Source: Pseudomonas putida
GTDB taxonomy: Bacteria > Pseudomonadota > Gammaproteobacteria > Pseudomonadales > Pseudomonadaceae
DNA: 64,000 nt
Direction: 5' to 3'
NCBI RefSeq assembly: GCF_003228315.1
Contig: NZ_CP029693.1
Span: forward strand, 2,551,501-2,615,500
A program made the translations under genes and the position numbers. The notes beneath the pieces are model-generated. The model ran no database searches and had not been told where the DNA came from. It worked only from the letters and a program-made list of their open reading frames with translations. Positions 26,437 to 34,323 of the stretch are shown here, in pieces. Within the stretch, counting starts at the first letter, position 1. Every line of letters begins with the position of its first letter.

Positions 26437-27090
26437 ATGGCCCTGGCAATTTTTGATCTGGATGAAACCCTGATCCACGGCGATTGCGCATCGCTATGGA
26501 GCGAACAGATGGTCCGCCTCGGCTGGGTCGACGGCGAATCCTTCCTGCGTCGCGACAAGGAACTGATGGATGCCTACGGCAGGGGGCATCTGGCGATGGA
26601 GGACTACATGGCCTTCAGCCTGGAGCCCTTGATCGGGCGCACACCGGCTGAGGTCGAGCATCTGGTTGGCCCCTGGGTCGAAGACTTTATCGAGCCAATC
26701 ATCTTCAGCGACGCCACCAAGACCATCGCCGCACATCGCAAGGCCGGAGACCGCATCCTGGTGATCTCGGCGTCCGGTGTGCACCTGGTCGCACCGATCG
26801 CCGAACGCCTGGGGATCGACGAGATTCTCGGCATCAATCTGGAAGTGGCGCACGGGGTCTACACCGGCAACACCGTCGGTACCCTGACCTACCGCGAAGG
26901 CAAGATCACCCGGCTGCTGGAGTGGCTGGATGCGGAAGAGGAAAACCTGGAGGGCGCGAGCTTTTACTCCGACTCACGCAATGATTTGCCGTTGCTGCTG
27001 AAGGTGGATTACCCGCACGTGGTCAACCCCGATCCGGTGTTGCGTGAACAGGCTGAAAAAGCCGGCTGGCCTATCCATCTCTGGAAGTAA
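26437..27090 (+). CDS. HAD-IB family phosphatase
   Basis: This 217-residue haloacid-dehalogenase hydrolase of the SerB-like IB class has motif I FDLDETLIHGDC (nucleophile Asp7, acid Asp9), motif II ISASG (about 109-113) and motif III FYSDSRNDLPLL (about 176-187). It follows the ATPase after 34 bases and is probably the last gene of the operon, where it could dephosphorylate the imported or processed compound. Its substrate is unknown. Confidence 0.88.
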   Translation: MALAIFDLDETLIHGDCASLWSEQMVRLGWVDGESFLRRDKELMDAYGRGHLAMEDYMAFSLEPLIGRTPAEVEHLVGPWVEDFIEPIIFSDATKTIAAHRKAGDRILVISASGVHLVAPIAERLGIDEILGINLEVAHGVYTGNTVGTLTYREGKITRLLEWLDAEEENLEGASFYSDSRNDLPLLLKVDYPHVVNPDPVLREQAEKAGWPIHLWK

Positions 27091-27111
27091 CCGGCGCCCC
27101 TTGTAGGAGCG

Positions 27112-27201
27112 AGCCTGCTCGCGATGGACGTGAACGATAACGCGTGTGGACGGACAAAACGCGTCGCCTTCAAATTCATCGCGAGCAGGCTCGCTCCTAC
27201 A
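27112..27201. repeat. Paired REP element, GAGCAGGCTC type
   Basis: Inverted REP units lie between the converging HAD phosphatase and quinone oxidoreductase genes. Confidence 0.9.
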
Positions 27202-27205
27202 AGGT

Positions 27206-28168
27206 TTACGTCAGGCTTTCGTCGATCACCAACACCACCTTCCCCGCCACCGTATTACTCGCCAGCTCCGCAAACGCCGCTTCGGCATCCTTGATCGCAA
27301 AGGCCTTGGCCAGTTGCGGACTCAGGCGTTTTTCGGCGAACAACGGCCACACATGCACACGCAGGTCACTGATCAGATCCGCCTTGAATTGATCACTGCG
27401 ACTGCGCAAGGTTGAACCCAGCACCTGCACACGCTTGGCCAGCACCTGCGCCAGGTCCAGCTTGGCTTCGCGACCGCCCATCAAACCGATCAGCACCCAG
27501 CGACCGTCCACGGCCATCAGCTTCACGTTCAGCGTCGCGTAGTTGCCGCCCACGGGGTCGAGGATGACATCGAACGGCCCCAGGTCACGCAGACGCTCCA
27601 GATCGTCGGTGCGCACCACGCCGCCCTGGGCGCCGAGGGCTTCACAGTAGGCCAGGCGTTCGGCGGAGCCGACGCTGACCCAGCACGGGTTACCAAAGGC
27701 CTTGCACAACTGAATGGCGGCTGAACCAATTCCACTTGCCCCGGCGTGCAGTAAAACCTTTTCGCCCGGTTTGAGCGCGGCCAGCTGGAACAGATTCAGC
27801 CAGACCGTGGCATAGACTTCCGGCAAGGCGGCGGCTTCGGCCAACGACATTTCGTCGGGAACCGGCAACACGTGCCGCCCGTCGACAACCACCTCTTCGG
27901 CCATCCCGCCCCCGGCCAGCAAGGCGCAAACCCGATCCCCGACCTGCCAGGAAGAGCCCGGGCCGACCTCGCTGATCACCCCCGAACACTCTAGACCGAG
28001 CACCTCGCTGGCCCCCGGTGGTGGCGGATACAGACCGGCCTTCTGCAACAAATCGGCGCGATTGAGTCCCGCAGCCGCCACTCGAATGCGAACTTGCCCT
28101 GCATCGCATGCAGGACTGGGCTGTTCTACCCACGCCACTTGACCGTCAACGCCTTGCAATGCTTTCAC
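27206..28168 (-). CDS. Zinc-independent quinone oxidoreductase (Qor/TED2-like)
   Basis: This 320-residue medium-chain dehydrogenase/reductase has an N-terminal GroES-like domain (AAAGLNRADLLQKAGLYPPPPGAS, about 32-55) and a nucleotide-binding Rossmann domain with HAGASGIGSAAIQLCKA (about 140-156). The zinc ligands of alcohol dehydrogenases are absent, so NADPH-dependent reduction of quinones or enones is expected. The NRADLLQ and YPPPPGAS signatures match the PIG3/TP53I3-like branch. It is divergent from prc. Confidence 0.9.
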   Translation of the reverse strand: MKALQGVDGQVAWVEQPSPACDAGQVRIRVAAAGLNRADLLQKAGLYPPPPGASEVLGLECSGVISEVGPGSSWQVGDRVCALLAGGGMAEEVVVDGRHVLPVPDEMSLAEAAALPEVYATVWLNLFQLAALKPGEKVLLHAGASGIGSAAIQLCKAFGNPCWVSVGSAERLAYCEALGAQGGVVRTDDLERLRDLGPFDVILDPVGGNYATLNVKLMAVDGRWVLIGLMGGREAKLDLAQVLAKRVQVLGSTLRSRSDQFKADLISDLRVHVWPLFAEKRLSPQLAKAFAIKDAEAAFAELASNTVAGKVVLVIDESLT

Positions 28169-28195
28169 AGTGCCTCCATAGTGAGTCTGGACTGA

Positions 28196-28223
28196 GCCCG
28201 AAGCGCTAGCGCCGGGCTTTTTG
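28196..28223 (+). terminator. Terminator-like hairpin upstream of prc
   Basis: AGCCCG-AA-GCGC-TA-GCGC-CGGGCT followed by TTTTT forms a strong intrinsic-terminator shape on the plus strand, 51 bases before the prc start. No plus-strand gene ends just upstream, so it is either a leader attenuator or a relic. Confidence 0.6.
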
Positions 28224-28274
28224 CATTATGCGACCGGCTCTTGTGGAACCGGCGACTTCAAAAGACGGCCTAAT

Positions 28275-30389
28275 ATGCGTTATCAATTGTCCCCGCGTCG
28301 AATCAACATGAAGCGTTTGTTCCCCAGCACTGCCCTCGCCCTTTTCATCGGTATCGGCATGCTGCCGTTGTCGAGCAACTCCTTTGCAGCCAACAGTTGG
28401 GACAAGCTCCAGCCCGATCGTGACGAAGTCATCGCCAGTCTGAATGTCGTGGAACTGCTCAAGCGCCACCACTACAGCAAGCCGCCCCTCGATGACGCGC
28501 GCTCGGTGATCATCTATGACAGCTACCTGAAATTGCTCGATCCGTCGCGCAGCTATTTCATGGCCAGCGACATCGCCGAATTCGACAAGTGGAAAACCCA
28601 GTTCGACGACTTCCTCAAAAGCGGCGACCTCAACGCCGGGTTCACCATCTACAAGCGCTACCTGGACCGCGTCAAAGCGCGTCTGGACTTCGCCATTGCG
28701 GAGCTGAACAAGGGCGTCGACAAGATCGACTTCACCACCAAGGAAACCTTGCTGATCGATCGCAAGGACGCTCCTTGGCTCAAGTCCACCGCTGAACTCG
28801 ACGACCTGTGGCGCAAGCGCGTCAAGGACGAGGTCCTGCGCCAGAAGATCGCCGGCAAGGACACCAAGCAGATCCAGGAAACCCTGACCAAGCGCTACAA
28901 GAACCAGTTGGCGCGCCTGGACCAGACCCGCGCCGAGGACATCTTCCAGGCGTACATCAACACCTTCGCCATGTCCTACGACCCGCACACCAACTATCTG
29001 TCGCCGGATAACGCGGAAAACTTCGACATCAACATGAGCCTGTCCTTGGAGGGCATCGGCGCCGTGTTGCAGAGCGATAACGATCAAGTGAAGATCGTGC
29101 GCCTGGTACCGGCAGGCCCGGCGGACAAGACCAAACTGGTTGCACCGGCCGACAAGATCATCGGCGTTGCCCAGGGCAACAAGGAGATGGTCGATGTAGT
29201 GGGCTGGCGCCTGGACGAAGTGGTCAAGCTGATCCGCGGTCCGAAAGGCACCATCGTGCGCCTGGAAGTGATTCCGGCCAGCAACGCGCCGAACGACCAG
29301 ACCAGCAAGATCGTGCCGATCACCCGCGAAGCGGTGAAGCTCGAAGACCAGGCGGTACAGAAGTCGGTCCTCAACCTCAAGCAGGATGGCAAGGACTACA
29401 AGCTCGGCATCATCGAGATCCCGGCCTTCTACCTCGACTTCAAGGCGTTCCGCGCCGGTGATCCGGACTATAAGAGCACCACTCGCGACGTCAAGAAACT
29501 GCTGACCGAGTTGCAGAAAGAGAAAGTCGACGGCGTGGTCATCGACCTGCGCAACAACGGCGGCGGTTCCTTACAGGAAGCCACCGAACTGACCAGCCTG
29601 TTCATCGACAAAGGCCCGACGGTGCTGGTGCGTAATGCTGATGGCCGTGTGGATGTGCTCGAAGATGAAAACCCTGGCGCGTTCTACAAAGGCCCGATGG
29701 CGCTGCTGGTCAATCGCCTGTCCGCCTCGGCTTCGGAAATTTTTGCCGGCGCCATGCAGGACTACCACCGTGCACTGATCATCGGTGGCCAGACCTTCGG
29801 CAAAGGCACCGTACAGACCATCCAGCCGCTCAACCATGGCGAGCTGAAACTGACCCTGGCCAAGTTCTACCGGGTTTCCGGCCAGAGCACCCAGCATCAG
29901 GGTGTACTGCCGGACATCGATTACCCGTCGATCATCGACACCAAGGAAATCGGTGAAAGCGCCCTGCCGGAAGCCATGCCGTGGGACACCATCAAAGCGG
30001 CAATCAAACCTGCGGTCGACCCGTTCAAGCCATACATCGCCCAGCTCAAATCCGAGCATGACCTGCGTACGGCCAAGGACGCGGAGTTCGTCTTCATCCG
30101 CGACAAGCTGGCCCTGGCGCAAAAGCTGATGACCGAAAAAACCGTCAGCCTCAATGAAGCCGAGCGTCGCGCACAACACGCCGACATCGAAGCCAAGCAA
30201 CTGGCCATGGAGAACATCCGTCGCAAGGCCAAGGGCGAAGAGCCACTCAAGGAACTGAAGAAAGAAGACGAAGACGCCGCTGCGGCCGAGCCGGACAAGG
30301 TCAAGCCGGAAGACGATGCCTACCTGAGCGAAACCGGGCGCATCCTGCTGGATTACCTCAAGCTCAACACCGCGGTGGCCAAGCACTGA
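28275..30389 (+). CDS. prc: Tail-specific periplasmic protease Prc
   Basis: Prc degrades misfolded or C-terminally tagged periplasmic proteins and, in P. aeruginosa (as AlgO), affects alginate through MucA turnover. The 704-residue protein has an N-terminal signal, an N-terminal domain, a PDZ domain with GIGAVLQSDNDQVKIVRLVPAGPA (about 261-284), and the Ser/Lys S41 catalytic core with LSASASEIFAGAMQDY and FGKGTVQTIQPL. Start 28275 is chosen for length; an in-frame ATG at 28308 that begins the hydrophobic core is equally possible. Confidence 0.94.
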   Translation: MRYQLSPRRINMKRLFPSTALALFIGIGMLPLSSNSFAANSWDKLQPDRDEVIASLNVVELLKRHHYSKPPLDDARSVIIYDSYLKLLDPSRSYFMASDIAEFDKWKTQFDDFLKSGDLNAGFTIYKRYLDRVKARLDFAIAELNKGVDKIDFTTKETLLIDRKDAPWLKSTAELDDLWRKRVKDEVLRQKIAGKDTKQIQETLTKRYKNQLARLDQTRAEDIFQAYINTFAMSYDPHTNYLSPDNAENFDINMSLSLEGIGAVLQSDNDQVKIVRLVPAGPADKTKLVAPADKIIGVAQGNKEMVDVVGWRLDEVVKLIRGPKGTIVRLEVIPASNAPNDQTSKIVPITREAVKLEDQAVQKSVLNLKQDGKDYKLGIIEIPAFYLDFKAFRAGDPDYKSTTRDVKKLLTELQKEKVDGVVIDLRNNGGGSLQEATELTSLFIDKGPTVLVRNADGRVDVLEDENPGAFYKGPMALLVNRLSASASEIFAGAMQDYHRALIIGGQTFGKGTVQTIQPLNHGELKLTLAKFYRVSGQSTQHQGVLPDIDYPSIIDTKEIGESALPEAMPWDTIKAAIKPAVDPFKPYIAQLKSEHDLRTAKDAEFVFIRDKLALAQKLMTEKTVSLNEAERRAQHADIEAKQLAMENIRRKAKGEEPLKELKKEDEDAAAAEPDKVKPEDDAYLSETGRILLDYLKLNTAVAKH

Positions 30390-30472
30390 TCGGTTACCGG
30401 CAAGTGATGGCAAATTAATGCTGACGCTCCTCGGAGCGTCATCAAACAGTCATCATTCTGTCGTGAAATAAC

Positions 30473-30517
30473 GGGCTGGGCGTGCTCTCTTATCAGAGCC
30501 CGCCCGGCCCTTTTTTT
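30473..30517 (+). terminator. Intrinsic terminator between prc and the EAL/GGDEF gene
   Basis: A 10-base G+C-rich stem (GGGCTGGGCG / CGCCCGGCCC, one G-U pair) extends through GCTCT / AGAGC and ends in T7. Confidence 0.88.
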
Positions 30518-30533
30518 ATCGCCAGAGAACGCC

Positions 30534-32324
30534 ATGACCACAACCGAACAGCTGAGTGCGTTGAGCTCAATTCTGACTCAAGGCGGTTTGCACAGTCTGT
30601 TCCAGCCGATCATCAGCCTTTCCGAGCGACAAATTCTCGGGTACGAAGCCTTGAGCCGTGGCCCGTCCAACAGTCCGCTGCACTCCCCCATCACCTTGTT
30701 TGCCGTGGCCCGTCAGGCCGGCCGCTTGAGTGAACTGGAGATCGCCTGCCGCCAAAGCGCTTGCCGCCGCTTCAGCGAACAGCAACTGCCTGGCAAGCTG
30801 TTCCTCAACGTGTCCCCCGAATCCCTGCTCGAATCGTCGCATCAACCGGGGCGAACCCTGCAACTGCTGCAAGACTTTGGCATTCCGCCCAGTCAGGTGG
30901 TCATCGAGCTCACCGAACAGACGCCGATCGACGACTTCCAGTTGCTGCAAAATGCACTGCATCACTACCGGGCGATGGGTTTTTCCATTGCCCTGGACGA
31001 CCTGGGTGCAGGTTATTCGAGCTTGCGCCTGTGGTCTGAATTGCGCCCGGATTACGTGAAGATCGATCGTCATTTCATCGACGGGATTCACCAGGATGCA
31101 CTCAAACGCGAGTTCGTCGGCTCGATCCTGCAAATCGCCAAGGCTTCACGGGCGCAGGTGATTGCCGAAGGCATCGAGTTGCCTGAAGAACTGGCGGTAT
31201 TGACGGAGATGGGCGTCGATCTGGTCCAGGGTTATCTGCTGTGTCGTCCGCAGGAGCACCCGCCACGGGAGGCACGCACCCTGATGCCTAGACAGGACAG
31301 CTCCGCAGTCGTATTGAGCGACGAAGCCAGCGACCTCAGCGCCCTGCTCAACGACCAGCCTGCAGTGGACCGAGAAACCCCGACTGCCAACGTCCTGGAA
31401 GCCTTTCGCCGCCAGGCCAACCTGAACTCGCTGGCGGTGCTGGACGAGCATGGCCAGCCCTGTGGCATCGTCCATCGGCACTCGCTCTCGGACGCCCTGC
31501 TCAAGCCGTTTGCCACCGACCTGTTTGCGCGCAAACCCATCAGCCGGCTGATGAGCGATGACTTCCTCGCCGTCGAGTTGAGTCAGTCGCTGCAGCAGGT
31601 CAGCCGCCTGATTACCAGCCGCGCCCGGCAACGCATCGAAGAAGATTTCATCATCACCCTCAACGGCAGCTACCTGGGCCTGGGGCGGGTGATCGATGTG
31701 CTCAAGCTGATCACCGAACTGAAAATCCAGCAGGCCCGCTACGCCAACCCGTTGACCTTGTTGCCCGGCAACGTGCCGATCCAGCAATGCCTGACACGGC
31801 TGCTGCAACAGCAACGCGAATCGGTGATCTGCTACGTCGACATCGACAGCTTCAAACCCTTCAACGACATCTACGGCTATGGCCGCGGGGATGAAGTCCT
31901 GTTGTGCCTGGCGCAATGCCTGAACGAACGCGTCGACCCGTCCCGCGATTTCGTTGGCCACATCGGCGGCGATGATTTCCTGTTGGTGCTTGGCCCGGAA
32001 GATTGGCGCAAACGTTTGAACCAGCTACTGGATGACTTCAAGAGCCAGTGCCGACGCTTCTATCGCAGCGAACACCTTGAAGCGGGTTGCTTCATCGCCC
32101 TCAACCGTCAGGGTGTACGCCAGGAATTCCCGCTGTTGTCGCTGTCCATTGGCGTGGTGCTCTTGCGTCCCGACGCCTGCACAGCCATCGATGCCAGCCA
32201 ATTGGCGGAAATGGCGTCCCAGGCCAAACATCACGCGAAGAATGTGCCGGGGTATAGCGTGCATGTGATTGATAGCCTGGTGGCGCCGAGGCCTGAAGTT
32301 GAGATGCTGGCAGGTCATCGCTGA
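30534..32324 (+). CDS. EAL-CBS-GGDEF cyclic-di-GMP signalling protein
   Basis: This 596-residue cytoplasmic protein has an unusual order: an N-terminal EAL phosphodiesterase domain (about 10-245), paired CBS-like segments (about 270-400), and a C-terminal GGDEF domain (about 415-585). EAL catalytic residues appear intact (YEALSRG, LNVSPES, IELTEQ, DDLGAGYSS, VKIDRH, AEGIE, QGYLL). The cyclase motif is GGDDF at 478-482 and the upstream inhibitory RxxD site is absent. CBS domains may sense adenine nucleotides. Net phosphodiesterase activity is likely; GGDDF may be active or a GTP sensor. Confidence 0.92.
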   Translation: MTTTEQLSALSSILTQGGLHSLFQPIISLSERQILGYEALSRGPSNSPLHSPITLFAVARQAGRLSELEIACRQSACRRFSEQQLPGKLFLNVSPESLLESSHQPGRTLQLLQDFGIPPSQVVIELTEQTPIDDFQLLQNALHHYRAMGFSIALDDLGAGYSSLRLWSELRPDYVKIDRHFIDGIHQDALKREFVGSILQIAKASRAQVIAEGIELPEELAVLTEMGVDLVQGYLLCRPQEHPPREARTLMPRQDSSAVVLSDEASDLSALLNDQPAVDRETPTANVLEAFRRQANLNSLAVLDEHGQPCGIVHRHSLSDALLKPFATDLFARKPISRLMSDDFLAVELSQSLQQVSRLITSRARQRIEEDFIITLNGSYLGLGRVIDVLKLITELKIQQARYANPLTLLPGNVPIQQCLTRLLQQQRESVICYVDIDSFKPFNDIYGYGRGDEVLLCLAQCLNERVDPSRDFVGHIGGDDFLLVLGPEDWRKRLNQLLDDFKSQCRRFYRSEHLEAGCFIALNRQGVRQEFPLLSLSIGVVLLRPDACTAIDASQLAEMASQAKHHAKNVPGYSVHVIDSLVAPRPEVEMLAGHR

Positions 32325-32344
32325 ATCCGATGACAGCATCGCTG

Positions 32345-32752
32345 TCACTTCATCGAATCACGGCCGGCCAGCTCCTGAAGCTTGATCTGCGCCAGCGGAT
32401 GCCCCGCCTTCGCCGCAATACCCCAGAAGCGCGCCGCTTCACCAGGGTCGGGCGCCTTGGTCGGGCTACCCGCCAGGCTGATTACCCCGACCTGATAGGC
32501 CGCCTTGCCATCACCCGCCAGTGCCGCCAGGCGCAACAAGCGAATGCCCTCTTCCCGCGCGCCAAGTCCGACACCGCGAAAGGTCAGAATGTGGCCATAG
32601 AAGCTCTGGGCGTCGACATCGCCCAGGTTCGCCATTCGCGCGAACTGGCCTTCGAGCCAGCGCCAGCCACGGGGCTGGCGTACAAACCACGGCCAATGAA
32701 ACAACCTGCGCGCCAGCCAGTAACCGACCCGCGCCTTGAGCCGCAAAAACAC
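32345..32752 (-). CDS. Sel1-repeat-like small protein
   Basis: This 135-residue protein has Sel1/TPR-like helical repeats in GDVDAQSFYGHILTFRGVGLGAREEGIRLLRLAALAGDGKAAYQVGVI and in the following AARFWGIAAKAGHPLAQIKLQELAG. Its N-terminus is basic and aromatic (RVGYWLARRLFHWPWF), perhaps membrane-associating. It starts directly after the stop of the next upstream gene in a three-gene minus-strand operon. Such proteins usually act as binding scaffolds; a specific role cannot be given. Confidence 0.82.
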   Translation of the reverse strand: MFLRLKARVGYWLARRLFHWPWFVRQPRGWRWLEGQFARMANLGDVDAQSFYGHILTFRGVGLGAREEGIRLLRLAALAGDGKAAYQVGVISLAGSPTKAPDPGEAARFWGIAAKAGHPLAQIKLQELAGRDSMK

Positions 32753-33124
32753 TCAGGCCTCCGCCGACTCGGGGTACTCGTACTCGAACACCCGCACCAC
32801 TTCCGACGCATGCCAGGACGCTGCCGCGACGCCATCGGACGGTCCGGAAAATCGCCCCAAGCGCTCGACACATTCAAAGAACCCCGTGCGTGGCAGGCGA
32901 CTGGCCCCCTGGCTGATCACCAGCGAACTGCGCAAGGGCTGTTCGGCCCTGGCGTCCAGTGCCGCCAGATGCTCAAGCGCGGCCGTCAGGGTTTGCATGG
33001 CTGGCGTAGGCAGCTGCAAACGCTCCAGCAACGCACGATAAGTCAAGAGGTGACGCTGACGACGCGCCTGATCCAGCTCGCCCAGCAATCCGTCCCAGTG
33101 TTGACGACTGATGCGTACACTCAC
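32753..33124 (-). CDS. Conserved hypothetical protein, middle gene of three
   Basis: This 123-residue soluble, mostly helical protein begins SVRISRQHWDGLLGELDQARRQRHLLTYRALLERLQL and ends in an acidic FEYEYPESAEA. I do not recognise a family. It overlaps the upstream HTH gene by four bases (ATGA) and abuts the Sel1-like gene, so the three are co-translated. Context suggests a partner of the HTH protein, but it lacks the small basic beta-fold of RelE/HigB toxins. Confidence 0.75.
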   Translation of the reverse strand: MSVRISRQHWDGLLGELDQARRQRHLLTYRALLERLQLPTPAMQTLTAALEHLAALDARAEQPLRSSLVISQGASRLPRTGFFECVERLGRFSGPSDGVAAASWHASEVVRVFEYEYPESAEA

Positions 33125-33462
33125 AATTCATCCCTCCACCCTGGCACCGTCAATTCCCAGGCCAGGCTGCGGCGAATCGCGGCGTCGGGCTGACGCTCGC
33201 CACTTTCGATCATGGCCAGATAAGACGGGCTGATGCCTACCGTGCGGGCGAGCACCTCGATGGCGATGCCCTTTCCTTCACGCAAACTGCGGAGTTGATC
33301 AAGACCTGGAAGAATCGGGTCCTGGGCTGTCGCAAGCGGCGCCGGGGCGGGACGCGACGGTGTTTCGTTGATGCCTGCAGCCTTGAGTAGAGCCTGATAC
33401 TGAGCCCATGGCAGAACCGCATATTCGGGTTCGCCTTCGCGTGTAATTATCTGAATATCCAT
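33121..33462 (-). CDS. XRE-type HTH protein with YefM-like N-terminus
   Basis: This 113-residue protein has an N-terminal MDIQIITREGEPEYAVLPWAQYQALL segment, like the Phd/YefM-type antitoxin lead, and a C-terminal Cro/CI helix-turn-helix, LRSLREGKGIAIEVLARTVGISPSYLAMIESGERQPD (about 61-97). It probably binds DNA at its own promoter. The start is 33462; eight upstream codons lack a ribosome site. A classic toxin gene is not adjacent, so it may be a regulator rather than an antitoxin. Confidence 0.82.
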   Translation of the reverse strand: MDIQIITREGEPEYAVLPWAQYQALLKAAGINETPSRPAPAPLATAQDPILPGLDQLRSLREGKGIAIEVLARTVGISPSYLAMIESGERQPDAAIRRSLAWELTVPGWRDEL

Positions 33463-33578
33463 GACTACCCCGTAGGACAAAAACACTTAGCGAGTCGGCA
33501 CTTTTCCCTAGAAGTGTAATCCTAACAGCGGCCAAGGTCGCGGGGGGTATCTAACTATGGAGGGGGTTTGATCAACTT

Positions 33579-34034
33579 TTAGCGGTTTTTCGGCCCTTGC
33601 AGCTGAAGTTGCTCGGGCGTAGCAGGCAGACGCTCCACCAGTACGAGCTTCTCTGGCGCCTGACGCTTGCGCCAGATTCGGAAGGCGGTGAGTTCATCGT
33701 CCAGAACTTTCATCAGCCAACCCAGCACGGCAATGTCATCAAGCATGCCGAACATGGGCAGAAAATCCGGAATCGCATCCACGGGACTCAGGAAATACAT
33801 CAGCCCCGCCACCACCGAAACCATCGCCTTGGGACTGATCGCACGATACTCACCACGCCAGTAAGCAAGGCAGAGTGCTTGCAGCAGGCGCAGATCGTCC
33901 TTGAGTTTGCCCAGCCGATTGCCTTGGCTGGCACCTTTGGCGGCCACGGCGAACAGCAGGGTCGGCAAGCGCCCACGTGCCAGCAGGCGTCCGGCCAGTG
34001 GCAGGAAACGAGCAAAATTCCAGGGTGCTTTCAT
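33579..34034 (-). CDS. YkvA-like DUF1232 membrane protein
   Basis: This 151-residue protein contains the DUF1232 core AMVSVVAGLMYFLSPVDAIPDFLPMFGMLDDIAVLGWLMKVL (about 75-116), with the diagnostic SPVDAIPDFLP turn and flanking hydrophobic helices. Function of the family is not established. The ATG at 34034 is preceded by GGAGAG. The first DnaA-box-like inverted repeat of the copy A element lies only about 20 bases upstream. Confidence 0.88.
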   Translation of the reverse strand: MKAPWNFARFLPLAGRLLARGRLPTLLFAVAAKGASQGNRLGKLKDDLRLLQALCLAYWRGEYRAISPKAMVSVVAGLMYFLSPVDAIPDFLPMFGMLDDIAVLGWLMKVLDDELTAFRIWRKRQAPEKLVLVERLPATPEQLQLQGPKNR

Positions 34035-34053
34035 GGGACTCTCCAACGGAAAT

Positions 34054-34204
34054 GTTATCCACACAAATTGTGGATAACCTTGTGAACAGAGCTGCTTTTC
34101 ATGGCTGAAAGCCCCGCTGCACAAGGGCTGAGCTTAGATCGGGCGTTTTTTACTCATCAAAAAAAACCCAATATTTCATTGACTTGGCGGTCGGTCACGG
34201 TTAC
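34054..34204. repeat. Unnamed non-coding element, copy A
   Basis: From left to right it carries TTATCCACA and inverted TGTGGATAA, a hairpin-prone AAAGCCC...GGGCT segment, a T6 run (34146-34151), an A8 run (34159-34166), TTTCATTGACTT (34174-34185) and GGTTAC. Copy B at 52671-52815 carries the same marks at the same spacing up to the A8 run, with a constant offset of 18,616 bases. It fills the gap between the FKBP and DUF1232 genes. Function unknown. Confidence 0.65.
34055..34077. promoter_or_regulatory. Inverted pair of perfect DnaA-box sequences
   Basis: TTATCCACA (34055-34063) and its complement TGTGGATAA (34069-34077) both match the DnaA-box consensus exactly, five bases apart. The surrounding genes are not those of a replication origin. 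Confidence 0.6.
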
Positions 34205-34279
34205 CCCGGTCCTACAAAGCCTATGACTGTGACCTACAGCATCTGTTCGTTTTGTTTACCCGTGATGAACCCCAGATGC

Positions 34280-34312
34280 AACAACGCCCCGCAAGTGCGA
34301 GGCGTTGTTTTC
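34280..34312. terminator. Hairpin after the FKBP gene
   Basis: AACAACGCC / GGCGTTGTT is a 9-base perfect stem with a 12-base loop just past the FKBP stop. The T-rich tail is on the plus-strand side, so termination for the minus-strand gene would be imperfect or act by another route. Confidence 0.5.
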
Positions 34313-34323
34313 GAAAGTGCCGC

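Noticed and set aside
33121..33462. Classic HigA/RelB-type antitoxin
   Set aside because: The coupled 123-residue partner lacks features of RelE/HigB, ParE or PIN toxins, so a toxin-antitoxin call is unsupported.
34055..34077. Perfect DnaA boxes as a chromosomal replication origin
   Set aside because: Only two boxes are present, with no dnaA, dnaN, rpmH or gidA nearby and no AT-rich unwinding region of typical size.
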